A stretch of DNA of 64,000 nucleotides from Blasia pusilla (Eukaryota; Marchantiophyta; Marchantiopsida; Blasiales). Location of the stretch: positions 33,418,001-33,482,000 of the forward strand of contig CM114273.1 of NCBI GenBank assembly GCA_050084515.1, written 5' to 3'. The notes below the pieces were generated by a model. The model had not been told where the DNA came from and did no database searches. It saw only the letters and a list, made by a program, of their open reading frames with translations. Below, in pieces: positions 46,990-58,800 of the stretch. Numbering within the stretch: position 1 is the stretch's first letter; each line of letters begins with the position of its first letter. The translations under genes and the position numbers were made by a program.

Positions 46990-49700
46990 TAGTTTAGTGT
47001 GCCATAAATTCCTTCATGTAATTCGTATTTTGATTACCCAACGTTTGGTTCTTCTGCACCATTTCTACTTGATCATGGCGCCTTCTTGTTCCCTTGAGAA
47101 TGCTATCCGCCTACTCTAAAATCTGTCACAATTGGAGGTGATGGATCCACACACTCACTCCTCAATCATTCGTCTTTGCTCCACGTTGAGAGTAATAGAG
47201 AGAGTTGAGCAAAAGCAGCTTGAGTCTATGCTGCAAACAACAATCCAATGGTTCTAATTGGCGTCGTAGAAGAGGTTTGAGTAGGCCATATGGAATCTAA
47301 TACACATCAATGCCTCTTATCTCCTCACCTTCTTCTTACCTCTTCGTCTACAACCTTCGTTGAGCATTGCAAAAATTTGGATGTGGTTCTAAAAGTTTTG
47401 AGTTAGGCGAGTAAAGTAGTGTAAAATAGATTATCTACACGTTGATTGCTAGAAACGTACATCCTTGAGGATTGCGAGGTGATTGAGGGTGATGACTCTA
47501 AGATATGTCAGGACTGAAGGCGATGGGACCCCACGCACTCACTCTTCAACCACTCGTCGTCACTCGACGCAGAGAGTAAGGGACGGAGTCGAGAAGAAGC
47601 AACACGCAAGTTTGCATTGCCACGCAAAAAAAAATTCGAGTTGGACCAGAAACAAAAATGTCTTAGCAGGTAATACATGGCCAGCACACAACCCAGGTGA
47701 AAATATTGCTAGTTCCACCAGTTCGGTCCCATGTAAGAGCTTAGGGCCAGATCAAAAGATGAGAACTCTCTGATGTACTCCTTAACAATTGTAAACCCCA
47801 CCTCTTTACCTTAAGAGGCTGGAGAAACCCTCTCCACTTCAATATCACAATCCTGTCCTCACCCCACTAACCAAAACTCCTTCCATTCTCTTGAGTGCTT
47901 TGAGTGGAGTGGCCAGTGGAACTCAACAAGCACACTCTACTTAGAAATCATAGTCAAGAATGACCAGGGCAGCATAAGATCCTCCAATATGCTGCCTTGG
48001 ACTAGTTGAATGTACCAAGGAAATCCTCTAAAGCACACCCAACTCCTAACTGATCAGGTAGTGCAATCACCTTTTTCTCCTCACCGAGTATCTAGTGAGA
48101 GCTTGGGTGTAGTTTTGAGTCCTTAGATAGAGTGCTCAGTGGAAATTCAACCAACACACCTAATCAAGGCTCACAACTAGAGACTACTAAACAACATAAA
48201 GCCATCCAATCCGCTGTCTAGTATAATCATCCACCCCCAGGGTAGCTTGAAAGGGGAGCAACTCTCTATTTGCTCAAACCAACACCCACATCCCTTCTTC
48301 TTCTCCTCTTACCTTGCTGGTCCTTTGTTCTCCCTCCTTGTTCAGGTAGTAGGAGACTTAACAGGCTGAGCCCATGGTCTTCTACCTATAGGGAAGCTCA
48401 AGCATGACCCTCTTTCTCCACTCACTAATCTCTTATCACTTACCAGACCTGGAAGTCCAGGTTGTCACACCCTGGAAGTAATCAGTGATTGGTGTCAAAG
48501 GCCATACTCAGGTGGGCAGAACAACAAGCTTTCAAAGCACACCTTGGAGGAGCACAATCTTGGAACCCAAGCTTGCCTCTCTTGTACTGGTATAGCCTCT
48601 TGTCCACTCACTACAAGTTTGAATGATTAGTTGAACTAGCTCCAAGAATCTCACTTCATCAAGCCCCCCTACTCATCACTCAATCATGCACAACTCAGAT
48701 ACAGGGCAGTGGAGTGAAATCATTTCACATGGCTACTTTCTGTGTATCACAAAGTCATCGAGTACATGGGAGACTATCTTAGTCTCAGCCCCCTTCAAGC
48801 ACACTACACACTACCTAGATCTGGGAGCACATACTCTGGTGGTTAGCTTGGCTCAAGAGATCGAGTGTCTACTAGCCAAAAGCATGTATGCCCCCTTCAA
48901 CTAAATCAAACTGAGTATTTATAAGTGAAGCTGAGAGCCCTCTACCCACTTGGGCTTCTCTGGCATTCTGGTTTCCTACCTTCCTACAAATCTACCTCCC
49001 CCTAAGCATCTACTCCAAGGCATCTACTGCCTGAAATTTCTACCTCATCTACTTCTGAACCTGTCCTAACTAAAGTCTCTTGAGCAGCATTGATGGCATA
49101 GGCTCGACTTGTCTCTTGGACATGCTTGAAGGTAAGATCTACCTTTACATTCTTCCCATGATTGCTACTTCTCAAGCTGGTTCGAGCCCTGCCCTCAGTT
49201 CACACCTCCACTTAGCTCCACCTGCACAAATCACTCCTTGGATCTTCTCAGCTCCATAAATCTCTCCCTTGGATTCTCTCAACTCCATAAATCTCTCCCT
49301 TGGATTCTCTCAAGCTTTTTGACCTTCAAATGAGGTCCTCTAGGATTCCATGAGTAAGCTTCTAGCCCACAAGAGTTCAAGCATTCAATCTCAGCCCTCG
49401 TTGAGTATCCTATGCTCCTCATTACTTGCTGAAAACTCTTCTAGGTGACCTCCATAGTGTAGAGCATCTCAAGGCGAAGCCATATCATCAATCAGATCTA
49501 GATTTGGCCAACTAGTGTTCTAGGTACCAACCCTCGAATAGCCTGCCCTCCTATTTTCCAAAAATCAAGACTCCTTGCCTTTCTAATCTACCTTGAGAAT
49601 TCTAGCCCAGCATCCAATGTCTTGATTCGACTGTATCAGCTTCAAGAGCATCCAAAGACCTTTCCAACGAGCCCTTCAAATCACCAAACCGATCAGCCAT
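46990..49700. other. No gene seen
   Basis: No supported coding sequence on either strand. A 36-bp word (CTCCATAAATCTCTCCCTTG...) is tandemly doubled at about 49250-49315. The part next to 49.7 kb may be the 3' non-coding region of the gypsy fragment that follows. Confidence 0.4.
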
Positions 49701-49710
49701 GCTCCAACTG

Positions 49711-50190
49711 TCAACACCTGATTCTCCCCTCTATGTTGGCCACCATAGCCGAGCTCGATAAGGTCCAAGACGAATGTGCGACTTTCGGAAACTTTTGGTG
49801 TCGACTGTCATACGTCAGCCCCAGGTCCCCATCCTTCACTGGATCATGCTTGATTCGGTTATCAAACCTCACCTTCCTTTGTTGCTCGACTGCCTTGATC
49901 TTCTCCAAATGCCGCCTTTCTCTCCTCCTCTAGTGCATAAATCATATCCAGTCTGCTATCCATGCCACCTTCAGGTTGGAAGTGCTCTTCTAAAGTATGA
50001 TCAGCCTTCAACTCCAACTCTACTACCGAGAGTGGTTCTGCCCATACACCAAGAAGTAGGGACTTTTCCCTGTTGTACTCTTCTCAGCTGTGTTGTAAGC
50101 ATGAACAACTGAAGCTAATTTCCTATCCCAATCTGATTTGTGAGCTGCCACCATCTTGGTCAAAATAGCACCAATGATCCCATTTAAATT
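49711..50190 (-). pseudogene. Integrase fragment of a different Ty3/gypsy element
   Basis: 50030-50190 encodes IIGAILTKMVAAHKSDWDRK, then LASVVHAYNTAEKSTTGKSP and YFLVYGQN, the end of a gypsy integrase core. 49711-49908 continues with KIKAVEQQRKVRFDNRIKHD and LTYDSRHQKFP, its C-terminal domain. The sequence is unlike the DNMT-bearing family's integrase, so this is another lineage. No other domain survives nearby. Confidence 0.75.
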
Positions 50191-50199
50191 TCAGATTGT

Positions 50200-51760
50200 T
50201 GTTCTAGCTCCTTCTACTCACCTAACTAGAGTCCCAAAAGTATCTAACACACATGGGAGCCACTTATGAAGGGGCGCACAAAAAGCTATAACACAAGATC
50301 TCAAGAACATAGAGAATAGAAGTGGTATGCCATGTCTGTTACTACAATTCAACAAGATCGTTCGATCAAACGCCTAGAGAGCAAGCAAGCCTCAACTTCC
50401 TCCGAGAGCAGGTAGAAAATACTGTAGTGGGATGACAAAATTTACTTGCAGAACTCCAACATTCCTTCTTCCAAGGGTCAAACTTCCCTCCTCCCAAAAT
50501 TCCGACTCCGTTGTCTCCAACTTTGCATGGTTGGGGAAACTATACAAGGCTCTTGACTTATATAAAAGTAATAATATAATTGTCACACATTTGTGTGGAT
50601 ACAATAACACCTGCCCTTTCACAATGACATATGTAACTAAAGGGAAAATAACCAATACCACACCAACACTTGTACAACCCTTTTCACCCAACCATGAAAA
50701 CATGGTACGGACTATTCTCGCTCTAGATTTGATACGATAGCAAAAAGAAAAATAATGGCACGGGTCCATAAGATAAGATCATACAAATTTTTTATTAAGC
50801 TTCACTTCTTATAACTTCACTTTTAATAGCTCTTTGGTGCATTTAGTAACACCCCCATGTTTCATTAGTAATATAGATATAGAAATAGTATAGATATAGA
50901 AATAGAGTATGAGCACCATAACAACTTATTTTTCGTTTTTGGGGCTCAAAATATTTTTAAATATAAATTCAGTTATTGGATTTCACGCCATATGTGCGCA
51001 TGCTACCAACCTTCATAAAAAAGGGCCCGTGTACTTTTGGGAATGCCAAGAAAGACGATGGAGCACCATCGACATGACTCGCTATGATGCGCACTATGGG
51101 ATCACAATTGGGTCATGGAAATTAGAAGAAATCGAGGCTAAACGATTGAATCAAGCTTAATTTTTTGTTTCGATTGTTTTGTTTGTTTTGGTGTGCATGC
51201 AAAGTAAAGTTCTTACGCATGAAGTCTTCTTACGCTTCTTTCTAAGAGTTCTTACCCATCTTTTAGTTGGTAGTTGGTGACGCTTCCATGCACGTGATTT
51301 TTCTCATCCATCCACCATGGACTTTCCAAGAATCTTTTTCCTTGTCATGAAATTTGAATCCACGTGAGAAATACTTGAGTTTTTTAAGAAAATGCAAAAA
51401 AGTTCTTTCCTTGATAATGCATATTGTGACACCAATCCGGTATCGTAAAGAGAAAAACTTTCGAAAGCAAAAAATAATTGGTAGGGAAATAATTATATTC
51501 AGACAAAGAAAACCTCATACATCTTTGATCCCTAATGCAAATAATAAAACAAATCTGACAAGATTTGTTTTTTGAGTATTGGGTGAACATGCACCCAACC
51601 ACATTGTAACCCTAATGCAAACAATAAAACAAACGTGACAAGAAAGAGTATGCGTTAAATATACACCGTCGCAACCACTTTTTCGACACCTCATGCAAAT
51701 AATAACGTAATTTTGACAAGAAATAGCATTGGGTAAACATGCACACACCAAAAATTTGTG
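50200..51760. other. Non-coding stretch with a three-unit tandem repeat
   Basis: No recognised gene; an 83-codon plus frame at 50909-51160 has no identifiable domain. At 51530-51760 a unit containing ATGCAAATAATAAAACAAAT...TGACAAGA...AACATGCAC occurs three times at about 80-bp spacing. Confidence 0.45.
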
Positions 51761-51762
51761 AT

Positions 51763-52200
51763 TCATCTTCTTGTGAGATAGTCATCTTTCATCCCAAAAT
51801 GAAAAAGAATGAACCTCATGATATTGAAGTGTGGGTCATTGAGCTTAAACTTTGGTGTCCTCGTCACTGAAGCAGCAGGTGAATCCGGACCCATAAAGTG
51901 TAGTCTATCTTGGCTAAGCTCAAATTGGTAGCGCTGCAGGCCAACTCTCCTGGACCGCTCAGGAATCTTCGAGGTCGTCCCATTGAGGCAAGAATTGAGT
52001 GAGCACATGAGCAGAGCAGATCAGATCAGATCTTATCTGCTCATGACTTGTGTCAAAGTGATCTTTGACACTTTGACCACTGCCGGTGTGCAAACAGTAG
52101 AGATCGGATTCCATGGACGCCAACTTCAGCTCATAGCATAAATTTGTACAGCATCTGTAGGTGGTGGTGTGTACTGTCTTCATCTCTCCACCAGATAAAC
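51763..52200 (-). CDS. Possible exons of an unrecognised minus-strand gene
   Basis: Two overlapping minus frames (51959-52183 and 51763-52008) have coding-like composition, for example RYQFELSQDRLHFMGPDSPA and KFKLNDPHFNIMRFILFHF. A possible upstream exon, HEYADIAKLVTPEYFFTF...PKAAAL, ends at a GTAAGT donor near 52520. No family recognised, and the splice structure is not established. If real, this gene would be divergent from the alpha-galactosidase. Confidence 0.25.
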
Positions 52201-52254
52201 CGAAAAAGATCGGGAAAGATGGAACTGATTATTATATAATGTTGGACATATATT

Positions 52255-52526
52255 CATGTAGAGACTGTACTTATTAAGCCTGTCGTAGTCTTGCGACCAT
52301 AGACCCAGCGCCCTGGTTGGACGGTGCTTGAGACTGGGATGGGTGTAGAGCGAGAAGCAAGTGAAGAAGGTAACATATGAGAGGAGGGAGACACTCTCAT
52401 ATAGTGTGACAGCTGACCAAACAACGCGTTTGTGCGGAGCTTCTAAGTGTCAACCAAGAAACTCTTCACCACACCATCTACTTTACCTGATTGGGATCCC
52501 CAATAGACATTACTTACCAGTGCAGC
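52255..52526. repeat. Dispersed repeat, copy 2
   Basis: Second copy of 42113-42389. Right edge CATTACTTACCAG: on the minus strand a GTAAGT donor follows CACTG. Left edge near TAAGCCTGTCGTAGTC. Confidence 0.8.
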
Positions 52527-52609
52527 AGCTTTGGGCAATGAATCAAGGCTACTGAATGTGAAGAAATATTCTGGTGTTACCAGCTTAGCAATATCAGCAT
52601 ATTCATGCA

Positions 52610-52672
52610 GAGAGAGAGGGAGACAGTACTCATGACGTAGTGCCTGTCGTGAGAGAGAGGGAGAAAGAGAGA
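52610..52672 (+). promoter_or_regulatory. GA-rich leader upstream of the alpha-galactosidase
   Basis: Purine-rich GAGAGAGAGGGAGA tracts occur twice within 140-200 bp of the predicted start codon. GA-rich 5' leaders and GAGA elements are common at plant promoters; no TATA box was convincingly placed. Confidence 0.25.
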
Positions 52673-52805
52673 TGAAGGGATTATTATCGGATAAGTCTTG
52701 AAGAATGTGAGAGGGACTGAGATTTGTGGAGAGTTTTGGGTTGTGGCAATTGCGAAGTTGGAGTTTTGGATCTGGTAGGCTACAGATCGAGGCAAGTGTG
52801 AGACA

Positions 52806-55800
52806 ATGGAGTTCATGAGGGGTGGGGGAGTGGGACATGGGGTCCGCACTCGATTGATCGTGATGGTTGCCTGGCATTGGGGATTGCTGTGTGTTTGCAG
52901 ATGCCTACTGGCGTCTGCATTCAGTCTGGATGGTCTTCAAGCGCGAGGAGGAGAAGGAGGAGGTGGAAGGGCTGGGATCCAGAATTGGCACAATCATGGA
53001 AGTGCAGAGGTGCTGGAAAAGGGTCTTGGTTCAACTCCTCCTATGGGGTAAGTGTCTCAAGCAGCTCCTCGAGATTTGAAGGTCCTTAGTGGGATTCCTT
53101 CATTTTTTTCCGCGCGCACCTGAGGCGCTGGGATGAGTTGGAAGAGCTTCTTCAAGTCCTTCTTTCATGACCATGTTGCATGTATTGGGCTCTGTGTCAC
53201 GCTGGACGTGCTCTGCACTACGCCCACAGTAAGTAATTATGGTATAGACCACAACTGACAAGAATTTGGTGCCTGGCCCTTGCTGAATTGAAAAACTAGT
53301 CGTGGATCCAAACTCATGCAGGGGAATGCAGGGCTCTTCGAGTCTTGGTCATGGATCTGGTGAATGTCAGGATATCTCTGATGGAGACCTTGCTGTCTGG
53401 TATAAGTGCCACATGGGGTTAAGAAACAGCTCGAGTGTGGTATATACATCCAATCGTTCACAGAGCCTTCGCGGTAGCTTTGGTTTTGCTCTCAGTTGAG
53501 AATCTCTCAGGCGATCCTGGACGCTGGTCACGCCAAAGTAAATAACGACCACACAAAGACGAGTATCTGGAATCTCTCATAATCGATAAAGGCCTCCTCG
53601 AGTTTCAGCGCTGCATGTAAATAGACTAACAAGAGCATGCTCCTCTCCTCATTGCAGATGGAACAGCTGGAACAACTTTCATTGCCAGATCGACGAGAAA
53701 ATCATTAGAGAGACCGGTACCCAACTCGAACTCTCACCAAAGTGCTCTTCTATCTCGTAAAGATCTTTGTCAGTACGATTTTGACAGAGGCTTTCTGAAC
53801 ATCCATGTCATAAAGTCATTCACCTGGTTGCCACACACAGTTGCCAGTCAGTTGTTAACAGCAGAAAACCACAGATTCGAGGATTTTTCACCTTGGTATC
53901 CGTGCTTGCAGCAAGTGCAATGGTTTCAAGCGGGCTGGCAGCAGCCGGCTACAGCTATGTGAACATAGGTGTGCTGCTCTTCACACTACTCCAGAAGACG
54001 TTCGAACAGATGAGGGAGAATCAGTGTTTTCCCGTAATTTTGCTTCCAGTCCATCATATTAATTAGGTGCATTATGATTGTTTTCATGATTGTGCATCCG
54101 TATGATTTTGTGCCTGCATCGCTTAGCTGGTAACGAAAGACTCATCCCAGCAAGATCCGTGTACGTATCTCATTTCCTCTGGACGTCACAGATGACTGCT
54201 GGGGCGAGCAATCAAGAGACAAACAGGTGCGCAGTCTGTTTGCAATTGCCTATGTACATCTAATCACCCAGCTCTCCTTCGTCGCTATTTAGTGCAAACG
54301 AAGAGTGGTATGTGAGGATGCGAACCAGTGATGTAAGGAACTTGTCGTCCTACTCATGGGTACCACTCGGAAGCTCTTGATGGACGTGGGCAACACTCAC
54401 TGAGGAGGTTGTGGCTAGAAACTTCTGCAAAACTGGAAAACATGGCAGTTTCTGATCCCTAGCTAATGTCAGTGAAGTAACGAGATCTATATGCTCCTTT
54501 GGTTTCCAGGGAAATCTTGTTGCCAAGGTGAAGACTTTCCCTTCTGGCATGAAAGAACTCGCTCATCATATCCACGGTCTGGGACTCAAGTTTGGCATCT
54601 ACTCTGACGCTGGGTATGTGGTTAATACCTTCCTCTCTAATACTTCATGACTAGCAAGAACCAGGTTCAGATTGCCAAACTCGTACATAGGTGTGTTAAG
54701 GCCAGAAAACACCCACCTGGACTACAGGACCCCTTTGGTCCTCTTTGCGTTGGTTCTCACTGCTCAATTCTTCCAAGTTTTGCAAATATGAGCCCTTGGT
54801 GCTTCTTTGGACCCCGTGGGCGATGAATCATTTCATTTCATTCATTCTGTTGTACTAATTCGATCTGCTTTGATTTTCGACTCATCATTCAGTGACAACC
54901 TACACCGCAATCACTGAAATACCTTCCAAACTTGACTTAGGCCTACCTGTGACGCATTAGTCCCAAATGTGACCTCTGAGGGCTGAGTAAGGTTGACAAG
55001 CTTCATAGATTTGCATTGTAATGAGCAGCTGCTCCCTTAATCATGCAAAAAAGCATTTGGAGCTTGTCAAGCACAAGATCCACTTCTGAAACCACTGGAA
55101 TCTGATGTTGTCCATAGTACCAGGACCTGTAGCACCGAGCAGCCCGGATCACTTGGGCATGAAGACCAAGATGCTACAGTGTTTTCGTCATGGGTAAGTC
55201 TGATCCCATTGCAAAGCTCTTGACTTGAACACACCTTAAATTCATGGGAAACGGTGTCAGCCTTTGAAGAAGTTCCCGACTGCAAAATCTGTAGGGCCAG
55301 TTTCATTTTCATATTCATTTGGTGAGTGGTGGATGGTGGTGATGGAGGGCTGCTGCCATGATTCTGAGTCGATCTTTCATTGCATAAATTGAAGTCGCAG
55401 TGACTTGTTTGGGTTCTTCATCACTCTTCCAGGCCCCTCGAGAATTCATTCCAGCTATGCGCTTGAGAGTGCTTTCGTGATCAAGGTCGTGAACACATGT
55501 GGTTTGCTTGAATCCTTCTTGCAGGGGGTAGACTTTCTCAAATATGACAACTGCTACAACCAGAACATCAGCGCTCTCTCGCGGTAAGAACCGAGTCATG
55601 TCATGCAAAGCTTATTTCAAGTTAATGGGTCATTTCTTCGCCCTCGGGCCCGTGTGGCCTTGAGTTCTCGGACTCCCCTTCTTGTAGTTCCGATAAAATA
55701 AAATAATATGGTTTCCCATATTATTTTATTTTATTCATTCATTTTATTTATGGGGTTGAAGGAATCAAAATTTATTTACACTAGTGCTGCGCACGGGTGA

Positions 55801-58800
55801 GGGATAGACATTATATGTGGAGGAGGGCATGTATAATCCTTTCATCTTTTAATCATACTAGGTAGCGCACGAAATGGATTCTTTTAAATAGCATTCTAAC
55901 TTGTGACAAAAATGAATTTCTTATAATTTCTTATAATTTTTATTTAAAAATTTAAGTAGATTTTCCATTTTTGTAAATATTAAAAGAGCGATAAAATTTT
56001 ACTTCTAAATAATACCCAACTCTTGTAAATAATTTCACTCCATTAAGTTAAAAAATTTCAAGGGTCCTCAAGGTTATAATAATTTGTTTGGGAGCACCTT
56101 AAGCTAATTCCTCCCATTTTGAGTCTTCCCTTTTCACTTTTCCTACCAAAATAACATCCACTAATTAAATCATAAGTTAATTTTAATCAGAGAAATCATT
56201 TTCCTTTTCCATTGAAATTCATTTTCCTTTCCCAAAGGATGGAATGTGAATTAACATGATTATTTCTTAAAATAGTCAGATTTTTCATTTCAAAGTTAAA
56301 TTTTTTTTTCTTAAATCTCAAAGAATAATAACATTAGGCTCTTCTAAGTAATTCCACTCCTCACTTAAAATTTAAATTCCACTCCCCTCAATGATTTCAC
56401 CCTTAAAATCTAGAAAGTATCTACTCCATTTCCATTAAAAATATGTTTTCCCTTCCCATCAAATATGAGTCAAAGAATAAAATTAAATTTTTTAGGCATT
56501 TTTTATATCTTATTATTATTTCTTATATACATTTGGATGATCCATTATAATATAATTTTTTTATATTATAATTTTATATTTATACTTATAATAAGAAATT
56601 TTTATTCCATTCAATTTCATTTTTCTACCCACCTTATAAGGTCGAGGAAAACATTTATACCCATGTTGCCTATCTTGTCCTATTAGCTTACTATTTTGTC
56701 GCATCATGCATATGGGTTCGCCCATTATAATATAGATAAATAGATGGGTGATGTCCTCCTTGCCCTAGTTACCAATTGCATAAAGGGAGATGCCAAGAAG
56801 TTGGGCAGCCAGCAAGCAAGCAACAATCAATGTTGCATAGCACTTCGTCTTTAGAGGTGAATGTCTTTGGGTGGTTGCTCTTGGCAGGTATCTTACAATG
56901 CTTTCAGCACTCAAGAGGACTGGTCGATCGATCTTCTTCTCCCTCTGCAATTGGTAAGAAGATGCGAAGATGTGTGAGTGTCTCAAGTTGTCTTAAGACC
57001 TTGGAATTAGAGCTCTAGAATGTGGCACTTTGTAATGGCATTGTTCCCTTTTGTTCGTGTTCTTTAGTGTTTGGTCTTTGGGTCTGTGGGTCCTCAAAAC
57101 TAGAGACGATGGTGTTCAAGAGCATTAGAATTGGGCAGTTTGTAATGAGAATTTGTTCCTTTGGTGTTGTTTCGTGTGTGGTCTTTTGGGCGTTTAAAAT
57201 TTTGATTCTGTTGAAGAGCTCTAGGATCTTGCACGATGATCCTTTTGTCGGTGTCATTTTGTGTATGGACTTATGTGCACTTAAGATTGTGTGATGGAGT
57301 TGTAGAGCTTTAGAATTGGGCACTTTATAATGGCACTTTGTTCCTTTGTGTATTCTTTTTTGTCTTTTTAGGGATTCCATATTTTATTTATTTATTTTTA
57401 ACTAATAGAATGGCATTTCAATCAAATTTTTGCCATGCTCTAGAATTTGGTGGTGGAGTTTTAAAAAATAAATCTAGATTCTTTTATTATAAACTAAATG
57501 GCATTTCACTAATAATATTGGTCATGTTGAGGTGGAAAAAATTATCTTTCTCTCAATGAAAATTTAATGGCATGGGAAGAAAGCTACTATGGTTCTTCTC
57601 CTTGTAAATGGAATGGGTTTGCACAAAAAAATGGTGCAAAAATACGATGGGATGAGAAAAATTTGTTCTTAGTGAAAATTGCGTAACATGGCAATAAAAA
57701 ATTAGGGTTCTCCCCCTTGTAATTTAAAAGTGTATGGATTTGCACTAAGAATTATGCTTAGGATGTGGTGTAAAAGAAAACCTTGTAAGTAGTGAAAATT
57801 GAATGGCATAAAATCGAGATTCAAAGTTATGGTGTAGTAACAACCAAGGAAGAATGAAGAACCGACTTTGTTACAGTATTCAAAAATGAAGATAATTGCA
57901 AGAATAAATGCGTTTTACTTTACTTTATAAAATATGAATGGCATTCCATAAGGTGAAGTTGTGATTTTTTTTTGTTCTCTTTAAAATGGATGGCATTACA
58001 TTAATAGTGAGTCAAGAGAGCCTTATGCCTTGTCATTTCCCTATAGAAAATGATATTTGAGTCTTATGCTTTGTCATTTCCTCAGGGGAAATGAAAAAGT
58101 TGCCACATGGGGACGAGGAGTAGGAAATAGTTGGCGGACAACAAATGACATAAACGACACATGGAATTCGTAAGAAATGACAATGTTGTCCCCAAAAGAT
58201 GAGCCTCAATATTTTAGCATGAATTTAAATATTTTAGCCTTTTAGAGCAAATTATGATTTTTTTTCTTGTAGTAAGAGGATGTGTTAAAAGTTGATTCCC
58301 AAAGTTCATAATTAGCTTGAAAATTTTGGGGTATGTTTATCTTGAGCCACATCCCTTATAGGTCTCATTTTTTTGGATCATGTAGGATGTTGTGGAACCT
58401 CAACGAGAATGACAAGTGGGCAAAATATGCTGGTCAAGGGTGTTGGAATGGTAAGACTTTAAGGTGGCAAATGCATACTTTTCTTCTCCTTTAATCTTCC
58501 ATCGCATCCAATTGTGTTGAAAATGTATCATATGATGAGGTAATAGGTAGTGACTGTATGAAGGGAAGACATTTTGGATATAAATAGAAACATGTATGAA
58601 TTTGAAGAAAAAAGGAAAAACTAATAACAAGAATAACCTTTAGAATATGTGATGAGCCCAATGACTTATGCAACAAGACAAACCTTGGATTTTTAATCTT
58701 CACACTTCATCTTCAAAAGATTCATGCTTTTTGAATGGAATCCATAGTCTAGATTCACACTAGTAAGATCTTGGATGTAAAAGTGCAAATTTCATTTTCA

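Noticed and set aside
52443-52877. 144-codon minus-strand frame overlapping alpha-galactosidase exon 1
   Set aside because: The part antisense to the start of the alpha-galactosidase has low-complexity Ser/Leu/His translation from GA-rich leader DNA. Only its last 30 or so codons look coding-like.
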